Source of the DNA: an uncultured Archangium sp.
GTDB taxonomy: Bacteria > Myxococcota > Myxococcia > Myxococcales > Myxococcaceae
DNA length: 19,848 nucleotides
Assembly (NCBI GenBank): GCA_946479335.1
Contig: CAMLFP010000062.1
Coordinates: forward strand, 1 to 19,848
Reading direction: 5' to 3'
The notes under the pieces were generated by a model, which did no database searches, was not told the origin of the DNA, and worked only from the letters and a program-made list of their open reading frames with translations. A program made the position numbers and the translations under genes. Of this stretch, positions 1-8,057 are shown piece after piece (position 1 is the first letter of the stretch; each line of letters starts with the position of its first letter).

Positions 1-595
<595 letters not shown>

Positions 596-618
596 GTGGA
601 GACTCTCCTCAAAACAAA

Positions 619-649
619 ACTCTAGCGCCGGTGAGGGCGGTGGTTGCAA
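619..649 (-). promoter_or_regulatory. Possible weak promoter for clpX
   Basis: Read on the minus strand, TTGCAA (649-644) is followed after 19 bases by TAGAGT (624-619), about 25 bases before the clpX GTG. It lies in the 59-base gap between the upstream gene and clpX. The spacing is longer than the ideal 17, and both boxes are imperfect, so this is only a candidate. Confidence 0.25.
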
Positions 650-654
650 CCCAC

Positions 655-1275
655 TTAGGCGTCCTTCGCGGCCGCCAGTTCTTCCAGATCATCTGCGAGT
701 GCCTGTGCCCGCTCTTTAACCGCGTCGGGGACGCGCTTGCTCGCGCCCAGCTCTGCCACCAGCCGCTTGGCGAGGCTCCACAGGCGCTTGAGCTCCGCCT
801 CGTTGCTCGGCCTGCTCTCCGGCGGAGGGAACTTCTCGACGAGATCGCGGCGCAGCTCGCTGGTCGGCTTCTCCTGGTTCCAGATCGCATCGCGGATCGA
901 CTTGTACTCGCCGGCCGAGAGCTGCCCGCGCTCCTCGGCCTGCGCCAGCACCTCCACCACCTCGAAGGCCGGCGCGGCTTCGGCGAGCTCCGGGGCCTTC
1001 ATCACCTGCGGCTCGTGCTTCTCGAGGAAGCTGAAGTTGCGCGTCAGCTTGTCAGCCGTCTGCTTCTTGATGCGCAGCTCGCCCAGGCAGTACGCCTCGA
1101 ACGACCCGTAGCCCCACTCGGTGAACAGCCCCTCGTGCCGCACCTGCGTCAGCAGCTTGCCCAGCTCGACCCACGATGACTTGAAGCGCCTGGCCGCCAG
1201 CAGCACCGTGTGACGGAAGCTGCCCGGGGGCACGTGCTCGGCTTTGCTCGAAATGATCTCTTCAGCGGTCGCCAT
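655..1275 (-). CDS. Protein of unknown function with a possible helix-turn-helix-like segment
   Basis: A 206-residue soluble protein with no signal peptide or membrane segment. I do not recognise a named family. Residues about 38-80 (an [14 protein letters not shown] stretch, then a [20 protein letters not shown] stretch) resemble the segment in phage and plasmid proteins where a YxxFexYc motif precedes a small helical DNA-binding unit, but this is only a resemblance. The C-terminal 70 residues are charged and helical, suggesting a coiled coil or dimer interface. It starts 13 bases after the GYF-domain gene and ends 59 bases before clpX, so it probably shares a transcript with one or both. 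It may be a regulator or a Clp-related factor, but nothing in the sequence proves that. Confidence 0.8.
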   Translation of the reverse strand: MATAEEIISSKAEHVPPGSFRHTVLLAARRFKSSWVELGKLLTQVRHEGLFTEWGYGSFEAYCLGELRIKKQTADKLTRNFSFLEKHEPQVMKAPELAEAAPAFEVVEVLAQAEERGQLSAGEYKSIRDAIWNQEKPTSELRRDLVEKFPPPESRPSNEAELKRLWSLAKRLVAELGASKRVPDAVKERAQALADDLEELAAAKDA

Positions 1276-1288
1276 GCTGCGGCGCGCT

Positions 1289-2140
1289 TTAACTCTTCTT
1301 TCCGACGTTGAAACTGAGATTCACCGAGTTGCCGGAGTGCTTGGCCTGGAACGGCCACTTCTGCAGCTCCTTGAGCAGGCACTCGTTGAACGAGGCGTCT
1401 TGCTTGAGCGACGGGTTGTCGACCCACACCTTCGAGACCTTGCCGCCGTCGGCGATCGCGAACTCGATGGGGATCTTCATGAACTCGCCCGGCTTGGCCA
1501 CCGCGCGGATGCAGCTGATCAGCTTCGCCTTGTTCTGCGCGACGACCGCGTTGATGCCGGCCTCGTCGACCTCCGCCATCTGCATGCCGTCGGAGTCGGC
1601 CGCGCCCATCTTCGTGCCACCGGAGTTGGTCTTCGTCGCGCCGGTGTTGGCGCGGCCCGTGGTGGTCGACGACCCCGTCGTCTTGCGGCCGGAGCCGTTG
1701 TAGTCGACGAACTCCTCGTCGCTCCCGCGGCGGGCCTTGGAGATGGTCGGCGCGTCGATGGTGATGTCGCCCCACGCCAGCTCCTCGGCCGACTTGCCGT
1801 CGAACGAGTGCTTGGCGAGCGTGCTGCCGACGATGGCGACCACGACGCCCAACACCACGATGACCACCGCGCCGATGGTGATCGCCTTGTTGCGCGAGGC
1901 CTTCACGTCGGCGTGGTGGGCTTGCGCCTGCGCGTCGACCCGCTTCTTGGCCTCGGCCTTCGCGACGTGCACCTTGAAGTCGGGCACGTCGATCAACTTC
2001 TGGAAGCGACCGCTCCCGAGCGCCTGCACCTCGCTCGCCGCCGACAGCTCGCCGGCATAGAGCTTGTCGATGATCGCCTGCGCCGAAACCGGCCCCAGGA
2101 TCAGATCACCATCGCGGAAGAGCCAGCCCTGATCTGCCAT
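1289..2140 (-). CDS. GYF-like / AgmX-PglI C-terminal domain membrane protein
   Basis: A 283-residue protein of a layout common in myxobacteria. Residues 1-55 form a GYF_2-like domain (WLFRDGDLILGPVS, then a helix and a FQKLIDVPDF end). Residues 60-85 are charged, and residues 86-106 form one hydrophobic membrane helix with a positively charged cytoplasmic side. A low-complexity Gly/Ser/Thr linker covers about 145-190. Residues about 195-280 match the AgmX/PglI C-terminal domain, a TonB-C-like fold, with the usual paired cysteines (C210 and C254) and a KWPFQ motif before the last strand. The GYF part should therefore sit in the cytoplasm and the C-terminal domain in the periplasm. AgmX itself acts in adventurous gliding motility in Myxococcus; whether this paralogue does cannot be told. 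It follows the ribbon-helix-helix gene by 48 bases. Confidence 0.8.
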   Translation of the reverse strand: MADQGWLFRDGDLILGPVSAQAIIDKLYAGELSAASEVQALGSGRFQKLIDVPDFKVHVAKAEAKKRVDAQAQAHHADVKASRNKAITIGAVVIVVLGVVVAIVGSTLAKHSFDGKSAEELAWGDITIDAPTISKARRGSDEEFVDYNGSGRKTTGSSTTTGRANTGATKTNSGGTKMGAADSDGMQMAEVDEAGINAVVAQNKAKLISCIRAVAKPGEFMKIPIEFAIADGGKVSKVWVDNPSLKQDASFNECLLKELQKWPFQAKHSGNSVNLSFNVGKKS

Positions 2141-2188
2141 GCGTCAGGTTCCGTAGCACGGCGGTGACGCGGGCGGCTACCGCAGTCG

Positions 2189-2353
2189 TCAGTCGTTCAA
2201 CTTCTCTTCGTACTTCTCCAGCAGATCCGAGATGGCTTCACGGAGGTACTCGCTCTGGCGAATGCGCGTCTCGCGAGACAGGTCCTTCAGCTGCTCGAGA
2301 CGATCACGGTTCAGGCGAAACACCACGGAGGTCAGACGGTTGTTGTCGTTCAT
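2189..2353 (-). CDS. Small ribbon-helix-helix (CopG/MetJ-like) DNA-binding protein
   Basis: A 54-residue protein with the classic ribbon-helix-helix pattern: a short beta strand (SVVFRLNRD, about residues 9-17), helix 1 (EQLKDLSRETR), a turn, then helix 2 (QSEYLREAISDLLEKYEEKL). Such proteins dimerise through the strand, which also contacts DNA, and are often autoregulators, antitoxins or small transcription factors. The frame stays open upstream, but the ATG at 2353 starts the fold exactly where family members begin. The ribosome site is weak. TTGACG lies about 35 bases upstream without a convincing -10 box. No toxin-like partner is seen: the next gene on the strand encodes the GYF membrane protein. 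A stand-alone regulator is more likely than an antitoxin. Confidence 0.82.
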   Translation of the reverse strand: MNDNNRLTSVVFRLNRDRLEQLKDLSRETRIRQSEYLREAISDLLEKYEEKLND

Positions 2354-2385
2354 GTGCCTACATGGTCCCACAGACCTGAAGGCCG

Positions 2386-2940
2386 TCAAATTTTCTCGAA
2401 GAGATACGAGCGAAACTGGAGCCCCACCATCACCTCGCCGGAGAAGCGCAGGTGCAGCAGGCCGCCGATCTGCGCGCCCGCGCTCGCGTACACGCCGGCG
2501 ATGTCGGCGAAGTCGTATTGCACGCCGATCGCGAAGCGCACGCCGAGCGTCACCGCCGGCAGCGCGTGCACCGCCGCGTCGAGATCGAAGAAAGTCTTCC
2601 ACTTCTCGCGGCCGAAGCTCTGGCGCAGGCCCGCGTAGAACGAGAGGCCCACCAGCGCGACCTTGTAGACCCCGGGCTCGAAGCGGCCGCTCACGCGCAG
2701 CTCGCTCTTGTCGGTGATGCCCAGCGACCCGCCCAGCTCCAGCGGCACCCGGAGGCCCGTCTCGCTGCGCTGCTTCGAGGTGGCGCCGATCAGCGTGCTG
2801 TATTCACCGCCGGCCGCCACCGTCAGCCCGAGCGAGCCCCGGTGCGACTGCGCCCAGCCGACGCTCGAGAGCAATACGGCGAAGCACACCAGGGCCCTCC
2901 CCCGCGCCACGCGCGGAGGAGGCGTGCGCGAGCAGGTCAC
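2386..2940 (-). CDS. Small exported protein, probable outer-membrane beta-barrel
   Basis: Unknown protein with a signal peptide (ARGRALVCFAVLLSSVGWAQ) followed by about 155 residues of alternating polar and hydrophobic residues typical of beta-barrel strands, such as GSLGLTVAAGGEYS, LRVPLELGGSLGI and VALVGLSFYAGLR. The last strand ends in aromatic-rich MVGLQFRSYLFEKI. The size suits a small barrel of about eight strands. The GTG at 2940 overlaps the upstream stop by four bases (GTGA), suggesting translational coupling. A GTG at 2910 would give a more ordinary signal peptide and is an alternative start. Coupling to the large surface lipoprotein upstream suggests a shared role at the outer membrane. 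No named family is recognised. Confidence 0.72.
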   Translation of the reverse strand: MTCSRTPPPRVARGRALVCFAVLLSSVGWAQSHRGSLGLTVAAGGEYSTLIGATSKQRSETGLRVPLELGGSLGITDKSELRVSGRFEPGVYKVALVGLSFYAGLRQSFGREKWKTFFDLDAAVHALPAVTLGVRFAIGVQYDFADIAGVYASAGAQIGGLLHLRFSGEVMVGLQFRSYLFEKI

Positions 2941-5567
2941 TTCGCGCGACGGCGCAGCAGCGCGGCGAGCGCCAACGCCACGGCGCTCCACGCACCGCCG
3001 GTCGAACAGCCGCCGCCGCGGAGCGCGCCCTCCGACGTCGCGGTGCCATCGTTCAAGCTGGGCCGCGTGGCGACGACCGGGGCGGTCCACGTGGCCTGCC
3101 CGACGTTGCCGAGCGCGTCGCGCGCGAACACCGTCACGCCGCCGAGCTGCTCGACGGCCGAGAGCGAGATCTCCTGCGCAGGGCCAAACTCCGAGCGCTG
3201 CCCCGTGCCCAGCTGGTACGCGTACTCGAGCTGCTTCGAGACGACGTCACGCGCGCTGACGACGACGCGGTCGGCTGCCTCGTCGGCACTCAACGTCACC
3301 TCCGGCGGCGCGTAGTCGACCACGAACGACACCGTCTCCGGCGCCGAGACGCCGTGCGGGTCTTCAGCCACGCGGCTGCGCACCGAGATGGTGTGCGTGC
3401 CCTGGAGCGCCAGCACCGGGTGCGTCACCGTCAGCTCACCGCCGCTGGCCGCGACGAAGTCGGTCCACATGCCGTGGTCGACCTTCCACGAGAACTGGGC
3501 GCTGCCGGGCTTGCCGGTCGCGCTCACGTCGAGGATCGCCTTGGGCCAGGGCAGCGCGCGACGCCCGGTCGCGACCATCTCGCTGGCCTGCGGCATCACC
3601 GAGCGCTTCAGCGACGCCTTCATCTTCGGGGCGCTGACCGCGCAGGCGGCATTGATGTCCATCAGGTCGGCGTAGAGCGCGAGGTGGTTGAAGTCGTCGC
3701 TGCCGGGCGCGACCCGCCCGATGCCCTTCGCCTCACGCACGCGCAGCTTGAAGGTGCCCAGGCTCGGGAGCGCGATGGCGCCCAGGGCGCTGCCCAGCGC
3801 GGGCTCCGCGACGCCGATCAACGTCGGCACGAGGTCTGCCAGCACCTGCGGGTCTTCAGCGAGGATCTCGCTGTTCGACGTGCGGATGTTGGTGATGAGC
3901 GAGTTGAGATCACCCAGCGCCGGGGTCACCGAGTCACACCCCTCGAAGATGAGCGAGAGGGGAATGGAGACGTCGGCGGTCAGCGTGAAGAGGCGGACGT
4001 TGCGGTCATCGACCATCGCGTAGAAGTCGATGCTCAGGTCTTTCATCACCAGCGTCATCAGCGGCTTGATCGGCCGGTGCGTCGCGGGGTCGTAGGTGCC
4101 TTCACCCACGTGCACCTCGGGCGGCGTCGCGGGGCGGAGCACCATCACCATCGGCGCGCCCTTGCCGTCGCGCGTGGCGACCTTCCCGAGCGACGGCAGG
4201 AAGGTGGAGAAGAGATCCGTCGAGATGAGGTCGACCGTCTCGGTGCCGATCGCGAGGCAGAGGGCGCCCGACTGGTGCACACCCCACATCGCCTCGTTGA
4301 TGAAGCTCGACGAGATGCCGAGCGCGAACTGGTAGCCGGGATCGCCCGCGTCGAGCGGCGAGGCCTCACCGTCGAAGTCGGGGAACGGCACCATCGCCGC
4401 GACGGGCTCCGCCACGATGGGCACGCAGCCCGAGACGACCGACGGCTTCACGCCGACGCGGGTGCCGATGCTGATGCCGCCGTCGGTCTGCGTCTCCGCC
4501 GTGGCGCCCGCCGCCGCGAAGAGCTCGATGGCCGCGGTGGGCGGCGCGCCGAAGCTGCCGAGCACGCTGTAGAGGTTCATGGTGCCCTCGGTGCCAAGCA
4601 TCATCGGAGCGCAGGCGCCATTGAGAGAGCAGATCTTCCCGCTCCCGCCCAGCCCGCCGGAGCCGCCGCTGATGCAGCTCGCCTGCTGATTGGTGCCGTC
4701 GGTGGTCATCGGGCAGTCGGCGTCGGTGTCGCAGCTCTGGCAGTCGATGTTGGTCAGCATGTTGCCGATGATGTTCTGCAGCGGAGTCGACAACTGCTGG
4801 AGGATGAACTGCTTGATGGAGTTGTTCCCCAGGATGCTGCAGCCGAAGTCGCACGCGCCGCTGACGGTGCTGATGGCGAGGCTGTTCGGATCGAGGCAAT
4901 TGGGCGACGGCGGCGCACCGCTCGCGCCACACACCTGCGTGCCGCTGATGGAGTTCAGCTGGAACGCCAGCAGCTTGTCGAAGCGGGTGTCGATGCTGAA
5001 GTCCATCTGCACGCCGATGGTGTTGCCCGCCGGCGCGTTGTTGAACCGCGCGCCGCACGTGAGGCTGCACGAGAAGATGCCACACGCGGCCTTGGCGCTG
5101 AGGTTGATGACCCCGGTGTCAATCTGCAGCGAGACCGAGACCTTGAGGGTGTCTGGACCGATCGGCACCAGTTGAAGCCCCGTGATCTGGATGTTCACCA
5201 GCGACTGCTCGCCCGCCTCGCAGTTGCGATTGGCGTTCTGGTCGGCGAGCCACGCATCGACCGTCGCGGTGCACACCCAGACGTCGGTGCTCACCACGTC
5301 GTTCATGAACGTGCAGCCGATCGGCACCTGGATCTGGCCGCCCGGTGCGAACGCGCCGATGAGCGTCTGCCACTGCGTGTTGATGTAGTTCACGCCGGCC
5401 TGCGACAAGCGGATGTTGATCGCGTTGTCGGTCTTCGGCCCCATGTAGTGCGTGCCCGCGGGGTATGGCTCGAGACAGCTCAAGCCAACGCCTCCACTAC
5501 AACTGACAGCGAGCGCGGCAACGAACGGCAGCGAGAAGAGTCGCGCGTAGGTGCGTGATGAATGCAT
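2937..5567 (-). CDS. Large surface lipoprotein with MYXO-CTERM-like tail
   Basis: An 876-residue exported protein. The ATG at 5567 was chosen over an in-frame ATG at 5624 because it places a lipoprotein signal at the very start: positively charged n-region, hydrophobic core, and lipobox LAVSC with lipidated C23 and Ser at +2, which suits outer-membrane sorting. Residues about 45-560 hold two long regions of alternating amphipathic strands, separated by a Cys/Gly-rich linker around 275-320. The second contains a DLSIDFYAMVDDRNVRLFTL stretch near 510-529. This layout vaguely recalls two-lobed lipid-binding (BPI/TULIP-like) proteins, as inference only. About 690-830 looks like Ig-type domains. 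The C-terminus has GGGCSTGG, a hydrophobic stretch and LLRRRAK, which matches the MYXO-CTERM sorting tail. Function unknown. Confidence 0.82.
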   Translation of the reverse strand: MHSSRTYARLFSLPFVAALAVSCSGGVGLSCLEPYPAGTHYMGPKTDNAINIRLSQAGVNYINTQWQTLIGAFAPGGQIQVPIGCTFMNDVVSTDVWVCTATVDAWLADQNANRNCEAGEQSLVNIQITGLQLVPIGPDTLKVSVSLQIDTGVINLSAKAACGIFSCSLTCGARFNNAPAGNTIGVQMDFSIDTRFDKLLAFQLNSISGTQVCGASGAPPSPNCLDPNSLAISTVSGACDFGCSILGNNSIKQFILQQLSTPLQNIIGNMLTNIDCQSCDTDADCPMTTDGTNQQASCISGGSGGLGGSGKICSLNGACAPMMLGTEGTMNLYSVLGSFGAPPTAAIELFAAAGATAETQTDGGISIGTRVGVKPSVVSGCVPIVAEPVAAMVPFPDFDGEASPLDAGDPGYQFALGISSSFINEAMWGVHQSGALCLAIGTETVDLISTDLFSTFLPSLGKVATRDGKGAPMVMVLRPATPPEVHVGEGTYDPATHRPIKPLMTLVMKDLSIDFYAMVDDRNVRLFTLTADVSIPLSLIFEGCDSVTPALGDLNSLITNIRTSNSEILAEDPQVLADLVPTLIGVAEPALGSALGAIALPSLGTFKLRVREAKGIGRVAPGSDDFNHLALYADLMDINAACAVSAPKMKASLKRSVMPQASEMVATGRRALPWPKAILDVSATGKPGSAQFSWKVDHGMWTDFVAASGGELTVTHPVLALQGTHTISVRSRVAEDPHGVSAPETVSFVVDYAPPEVTLSADEAADRVVVSARDVVSKQLEYAYQLGTGQRSEFGPAQEISLSAVEQLGGVTVFARDALGNVGQATWTAPVVATRPSLNDGTATSEGALRGGGCSTGGAWSAVALALAALLRRRAK

Positions 5568-5647
5568 GAGGGGTTTGGGCTCCGGGGAAATCGGCCTGCT
5601 GCAACGGTGCTGAAAACTCGGCAAACCCTAGCAGTGTTCGAGCGTTT

Positions 5648-5679
5648 CTGACGCGTGACTGACCGGCGCAGCGCGTCAG
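5648..5679 (-). terminator. Inverted repeat at the end of larE, possible terminator
   Basis: CTGACGCG (5648-5655) is repeated in inverted form as CGCGTCAG (5672-5679), giving an 8 bp perfect stem with a 16-base loop. It overlaps the larE stop codon and lies upstream of the large lipoprotein gene. No run of T follows on the minus strand, so it is an imperfect intrinsic terminator, or an RNA-stabilising hairpin. Confidence 0.35.
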
Positions 5680-6542
5680 ATGACGGGCAGCGACACGTTG
5701 CGGCCACGCAGCGCGTCATTGAGGCGCCCGGAACGGAACGGCTCGAGGTCGATCGACACGTAGGTGAAGCCCGCGGCCTTCACCGCCGCGTTCACCTGCG
5801 CGCGCACCGTGGCGTCCATCATGCGCGGCAGCTCGTCGGCGCCCACCTCGAGGCGCGCGAGGTCGCCGTGGTACCGCACGCGGAAGATCACGAAGCCGAG
5901 CGCGCGGACGGCCTTCTCGGCGGCGCCCACCTGCTGGAGACGCTGCACGGTGACCTGCGTGCCGTACGGCAGGCGCGAGGCGAGGCACGCGAGCTGCGGC
6001 TTGTCCCACGTCGGGAGCCCGAGCCGGTGACTCCACGCACGGATCTCGTTCTTGGTGAGCCCGGCCTCGGCGAGCGGGGAGCGCACGGCGTGCTCGCGCG
6101 CGGCCTGGTGCCCGGGCCGGTGATCTTTCTTGTCGTCGGCGTTGAAGCCGTCGAGCACCACGGCGAGGTCCTGCTCCGCGCGCACCTTCTCGGAGATGGT
6201 GTACAGCTCCGTCTTGCAGAAGTAGCAGCGGTTCGCGGGGTTCGCGGCGTAGCGCGGGTCAGCGAGTTCGTTGGACGCGACCACCACGTGCCGCGCGCCC
6301 AACTGCGCGGCGAGCGCCTTGGCCTCCTCGGCCTCATCGGGCGCGACCGACGCCGACAACGCGGTCAAGGCGACGGCGCGCTCGCCCAGCTCGTCGAGCG
6401 CGATCTTCAGCACGAAGGCGGAGTCGACGCCGCCGGAGAAGGCGACCAGCGCCGAGCCGCAGGCGCGCAGGGAGTCACGCAGCTGCTGCACGCGCGACGC
6501 GGAGCCGGCGCACAACGAATCGATCTGTTCAGGCGACAACAT
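5676..6542 (-). CDS. larE: LarE-type ATP-dependent sulfur transferase (PP-loop family)
   Basis: A 288-residue cytoplasmic enzyme. LarE activates a substrate carboxylate with ATP and installs sulfur; in lactate racemase maturation it converts the pyridinium dicarboxylate intermediate into the thiocarboxylate form of the nickel-pincer cofactor. Seen here are the PP-loop SGGVDS at 36-41, NRCYFCK with C106 and C109, and KPQLACLASRLPYG with C186 in the position of the sacrificial or cluster cysteine. Single-Cys LarE proteins give up that cysteine's sulfur. Members with three cysteines bind a 4Fe-4S cluster that can carry extra sulfide, and this protein fits the three-Cys class. No larA, larB or larC is present in the window. 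It starts 37 bases after the APS-kinase-like gene and is probably co-transcribed with it. A different thiolation target is possible. Confidence 0.9.
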   Translation of the reverse strand: MLSPEQIDSLCAGSASRVQQLRDSLRACGSALVAFSGGVDSAFVLKIALDELGERAVALTALSASVAPDEAEEAKALAAQLGARHVVVASNELADPRYAANPANRCYFCKTELYTISEKVRAEQDLAVVLDGFNADDKKDHRPGHQAAREHAVRSPLAEAGLTKNEIRAWSHRLGLPTWDKPQLACLASRLPYGTQVTVQRLQQVGAAEKAVRALGFVIFRVRYHGDLARLEVGADELPRMMDATVRAQVNAAVKAAGFTYVSIDLEPFRSGRLNDALRGRNVSLPVI

Positions 6543-6579
6543 CGCAGCGGCTCTTAACGCGCGCGGCGCCCGAACGCGC

Positions 6580-7257
6580 CTACTTCTTGCCCTTCTTCTT
6601 GGCGGGCTTCGAAGCCTTCGGCGCCTTCCCGGCCTTGGCGGGCTTCGCCGGCTTGCCGGGCTTGCCCTTCTTCACGGGCTGCGCCTTCCACTTCGTGCCC
6701 GTGATGACCTTGAGCTCCTCAGGCGACACGTACGAGAGATCGAGGAGCGACTGGAAGATGCGGTTGCCGCCTTCTTCGATCGACTCGGTGTTGGTGTGCA
6801 CCGTCACCTCGGGCGACCCGGGCGGCTGGTACGGCTCCGTGATGCCCACGAAGTTGGGGATCTCGCCGGCCAGCGCCTTCTTGTACTTGCCCGTCGTGTC
6901 ACGCTTGATGAGCTCGTCGGTGGGGCAGTCGACGTACACCTCGATGTACCGCTGAATGCGCCGGCGGTTCTCGTCGCGGCCGGCCTTGTCGGGGCTGGCG
7001 CACGCCACCAGCGTCGCGACGCCGTTGCGGGTCAGCACATCGGCCACGAAGCCGAGGCGCCGCGCGATCGCCACGCGCTCCTCTTTGGTGGCGCCTTCGA
7101 TTTCCTTCCACAGCTCGTCCTGCAGGTCGTCTTCGTCGAGAATCTCGACCTTGCGGCCAACCTGGCGGAGCCGCGCTTCGATGTAGCCCGCCAGCGTGGT
7201 TTTCCCTGCGCCGAGCATGCCCGTCAGCCACACCGTAAAGCCCGTTTCTTGCGCCAT
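6580..7257 (-). CDS. cysC: Adenylyl-sulfate (APS) kinase-like protein with Lys/Pro/Ala tail
   Basis: A 225-residue CysC-family P-loop kinase; the family phosphorylates adenosine 5'-phosphosulfate to PAPS. Seen are Walker A GMLGAGKT at 13-20, an RRxGxVA segment near 67-73, ASPDKAGR at 87-94, and GKYKKALAGEIPNFVGI, the conserved lid, at 123-139, followed by the family's EPYQPPxxPE. Odd points: the usual LDGDxxR motif reads LDEDDLQ at 40-46, so the substrate-contacting arginine is Gln46. Also, residues about 195-225 form a basic Lys/Pro/Ala/Gly tail like histone H1 tails. The ATG at 7257 has GGAGGGAG six bases upstream (7271-7264) and a promoter behind it. No ATP sulfurylase gene is adjacent. 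Family membership is firm; the exact substrate is less so. Confidence 0.86.
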   Translation of the reverse strand: MAQETGFTVWLTGMLGAGKTTLAGYIEARLRQVGRKVEILDEDDLQDELWKEIEGATKEERVAIARRLGFVADVLTRNGVATLVACASPDKAGRDENRRRIQRYIEVYVDCPTDELIKRDTTGKYKKALAGEIPNFVGITEPYQPPGSPEVTVHTNTESIEEGGNRIFQSLLDLSYVSPEELKVITGTKWKAQPVKKGKPGKPAKPAKAGKAPKASKPAKKKGKK

Positions 7258-7295
7258 TTCGTGTGCTCCCTCCGCTGCGGTTGTAAAAAGACGGC

Positions 7296-7324
7296 GCTTT
7301 ATAGTGGAAATCTCCGACTTTGCC
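7296..7324 (-). promoter_or_regulatory. Sigma-70-type promoter for the APS-kinase-like gene and larE
   Basis: On the minus strand, TTGGCA (7324-7319), exactly 17 bases, then TATAAA (7301-7296). It lies in the 73-base gap before the kinase ATG and predicts a leader of about 30 bases holding a strong ribosome site. It stands out in a GC-rich background and suggests that kinase and larE can be transcribed apart from the ThiF group upstream. Confidence 0.68.
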
Positions 7325-7330
7325 AACGGC

Positions 7331-7789
7331 TCAGGTCGAAGAATGTACGGCGCACCGCTCCGCTGGCCGCGAAACGAGGCGTTCACCGTCCCACTCCAGG
7401 AGCCCCAACGGCTCGGCCCACCCGAGGATCAGGCGCTGCACGGCGAGCGCGGCGAGCGAGCCAACCAGCACCGAAGGGCCCGCGCTGGAGGGCAGCGCGG
7501 CAAGCAGCTTCTCCCAGCACGCGGTGCAGCCGGCGGCGCTCTTCCAGGCGACGCCTCCACTGACCACCACCACCGCGCCCAGCGCCGAGCTCGGCTGGGT
7601 CGTCAGCAGCACGGAGCCGCCCTCGCCCACCTGGGTCCCACCGGCGCGGAGGTACGTCACCGCGCTCTCCATCGCCGGGCTGTCACCGCGGGCCTCGACC
7701 CTCGCCTCCATCAACCTGCGTTGCCCCCGCCCGCCCAGCTCGCGGAGGAGGATCTGCCGGCCATAGCGCTGGAGCTCTTCTTCGCGCAC
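7331..7789 (-). CDS. Truncated MoeB/ThiF-like protein: N-terminal arginine-finger segment and C-terminal part without the ATP-binding core
   Basis: A 152-residue protein. Residues 1-31 match the N-terminus of MoeB/ThiF proteins, with RYGRQILL at 8-15 and GRGQRRL at 20-26. R11 aligns with E. coli MoeB Arg14, which reaches across the dimer to the ATP of the other subunit. Residues about 70-95 resemble the strand and first zinc CxxC (C88, C91), and GPSVLVGSLAALAVQRLILG at 104-123 followed by a short LLEWDG strand match the C-terminal helices of MoeB. The Rossmann core with GxGGxG, the RQ loop and the catalytic Asp is absent. Its GTG start lies one base after the carrier gene stop, in a fully intact frame. 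I infer an inactive partner of the neighbouring ThiF protein. A decaying relic is the alternative. Confidence 0.78.
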   Translation of the reverse strand: MREEELQRYGRQILLRELGGRGQRRLMEARVEARGDSPAMESAVTYLRAGGTQVGEGGSVLLTTQPSSALGAVVVVSGGVAWKSAAGCTACWEKLLAALPSSAGPSVLVGSLAALAVQRLILGWAEPLGLLEWDGERLVSRPAERCAVHSST

Positions 7790-7790
7790 G

Positions 7791-8057
7791 TCAGCCCCCG
7801 GCCATCGCGGCGACCAGCACCACGGTGTCGCTCGCGCTCAACGCACGCCGCGGCTCGTCGCGCACGTCTTCGTCGCCGACGAACACCCCGACGGTGCGCT
7901 TGAGGGCGCCACCGTCGAGGAACAGCTTCTCGCGCAGCGCCGGGTGGGCGACGCACAACGCCTGCAGCGCGGCATCCACCGACGCGGCCTCGACGCGCAC
8001 CTTCGCCTGTTGACCGGCCAGGGCCCGCAGCGCCGCCGGGAGTTCGATGGTCACCAT
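7791..8057 (-). CDS. MoaD/ThiS-like ubiquitin-fold sulfur carrier protein
   Basis: An 88-residue beta-grasp protein ending exactly in AMAGG, the free diglycine that is adenylated and then thiocarboxylated in sulfur carriers of the MoaD/ThiS/CysO type. Typical features are the MVTIELPAALRALAG first hairpin, the VDAALQALCVAHPALREKL helix, the VGVFVGDEDVRD segment and the DTVVLVAAMAGG last strand. Its ATG overlaps the end of the TusA-like gene by seven bases, and it is followed one base later by the E1-like partner gene. The acceptor of its sulfur is not shown by the sequence. Moco, thiamin and cysteine biosynthesis are possible by family, but no enzyme of those pathways lies beside it, so I give no gene symbol. 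Confidence 0.9.
   Translation of the reverse strand: MVTIELPAALRALAGQQAKVRVEAASVDAALQALCVAHPALREKLFLDGGALKRTVGVFVGDEDVRDEPRRALSASDTVVLVAAMAGG

Noticed and set aside
2189..2353. Ribbon-helix-helix gene as an antitoxin of a toxin-antitoxin pair
   Set aside because: No small toxin-like frame lies on either side. The flanking genes encode a membrane GYF protein and an outer-membrane protein.
3354..5558. Plus-strand frame of 734 codons
   Set aside because: Antisense to the large surface lipoprotein. The composition is His/Arg/Ala/Glu-rich, as expected from an opposite frame in GC-rich DNA.
7331..7789. Reading the 152-residue E1-like protein as a plain pseudogene of ThiF
   Set aside because: The frame is intact, the start is one base after the carrier stop, and the retained parts are exactly the segment missing in the neighbouring ThiF protein. 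A relic cannot be fully excluded, but the complementarity favours a working partner.
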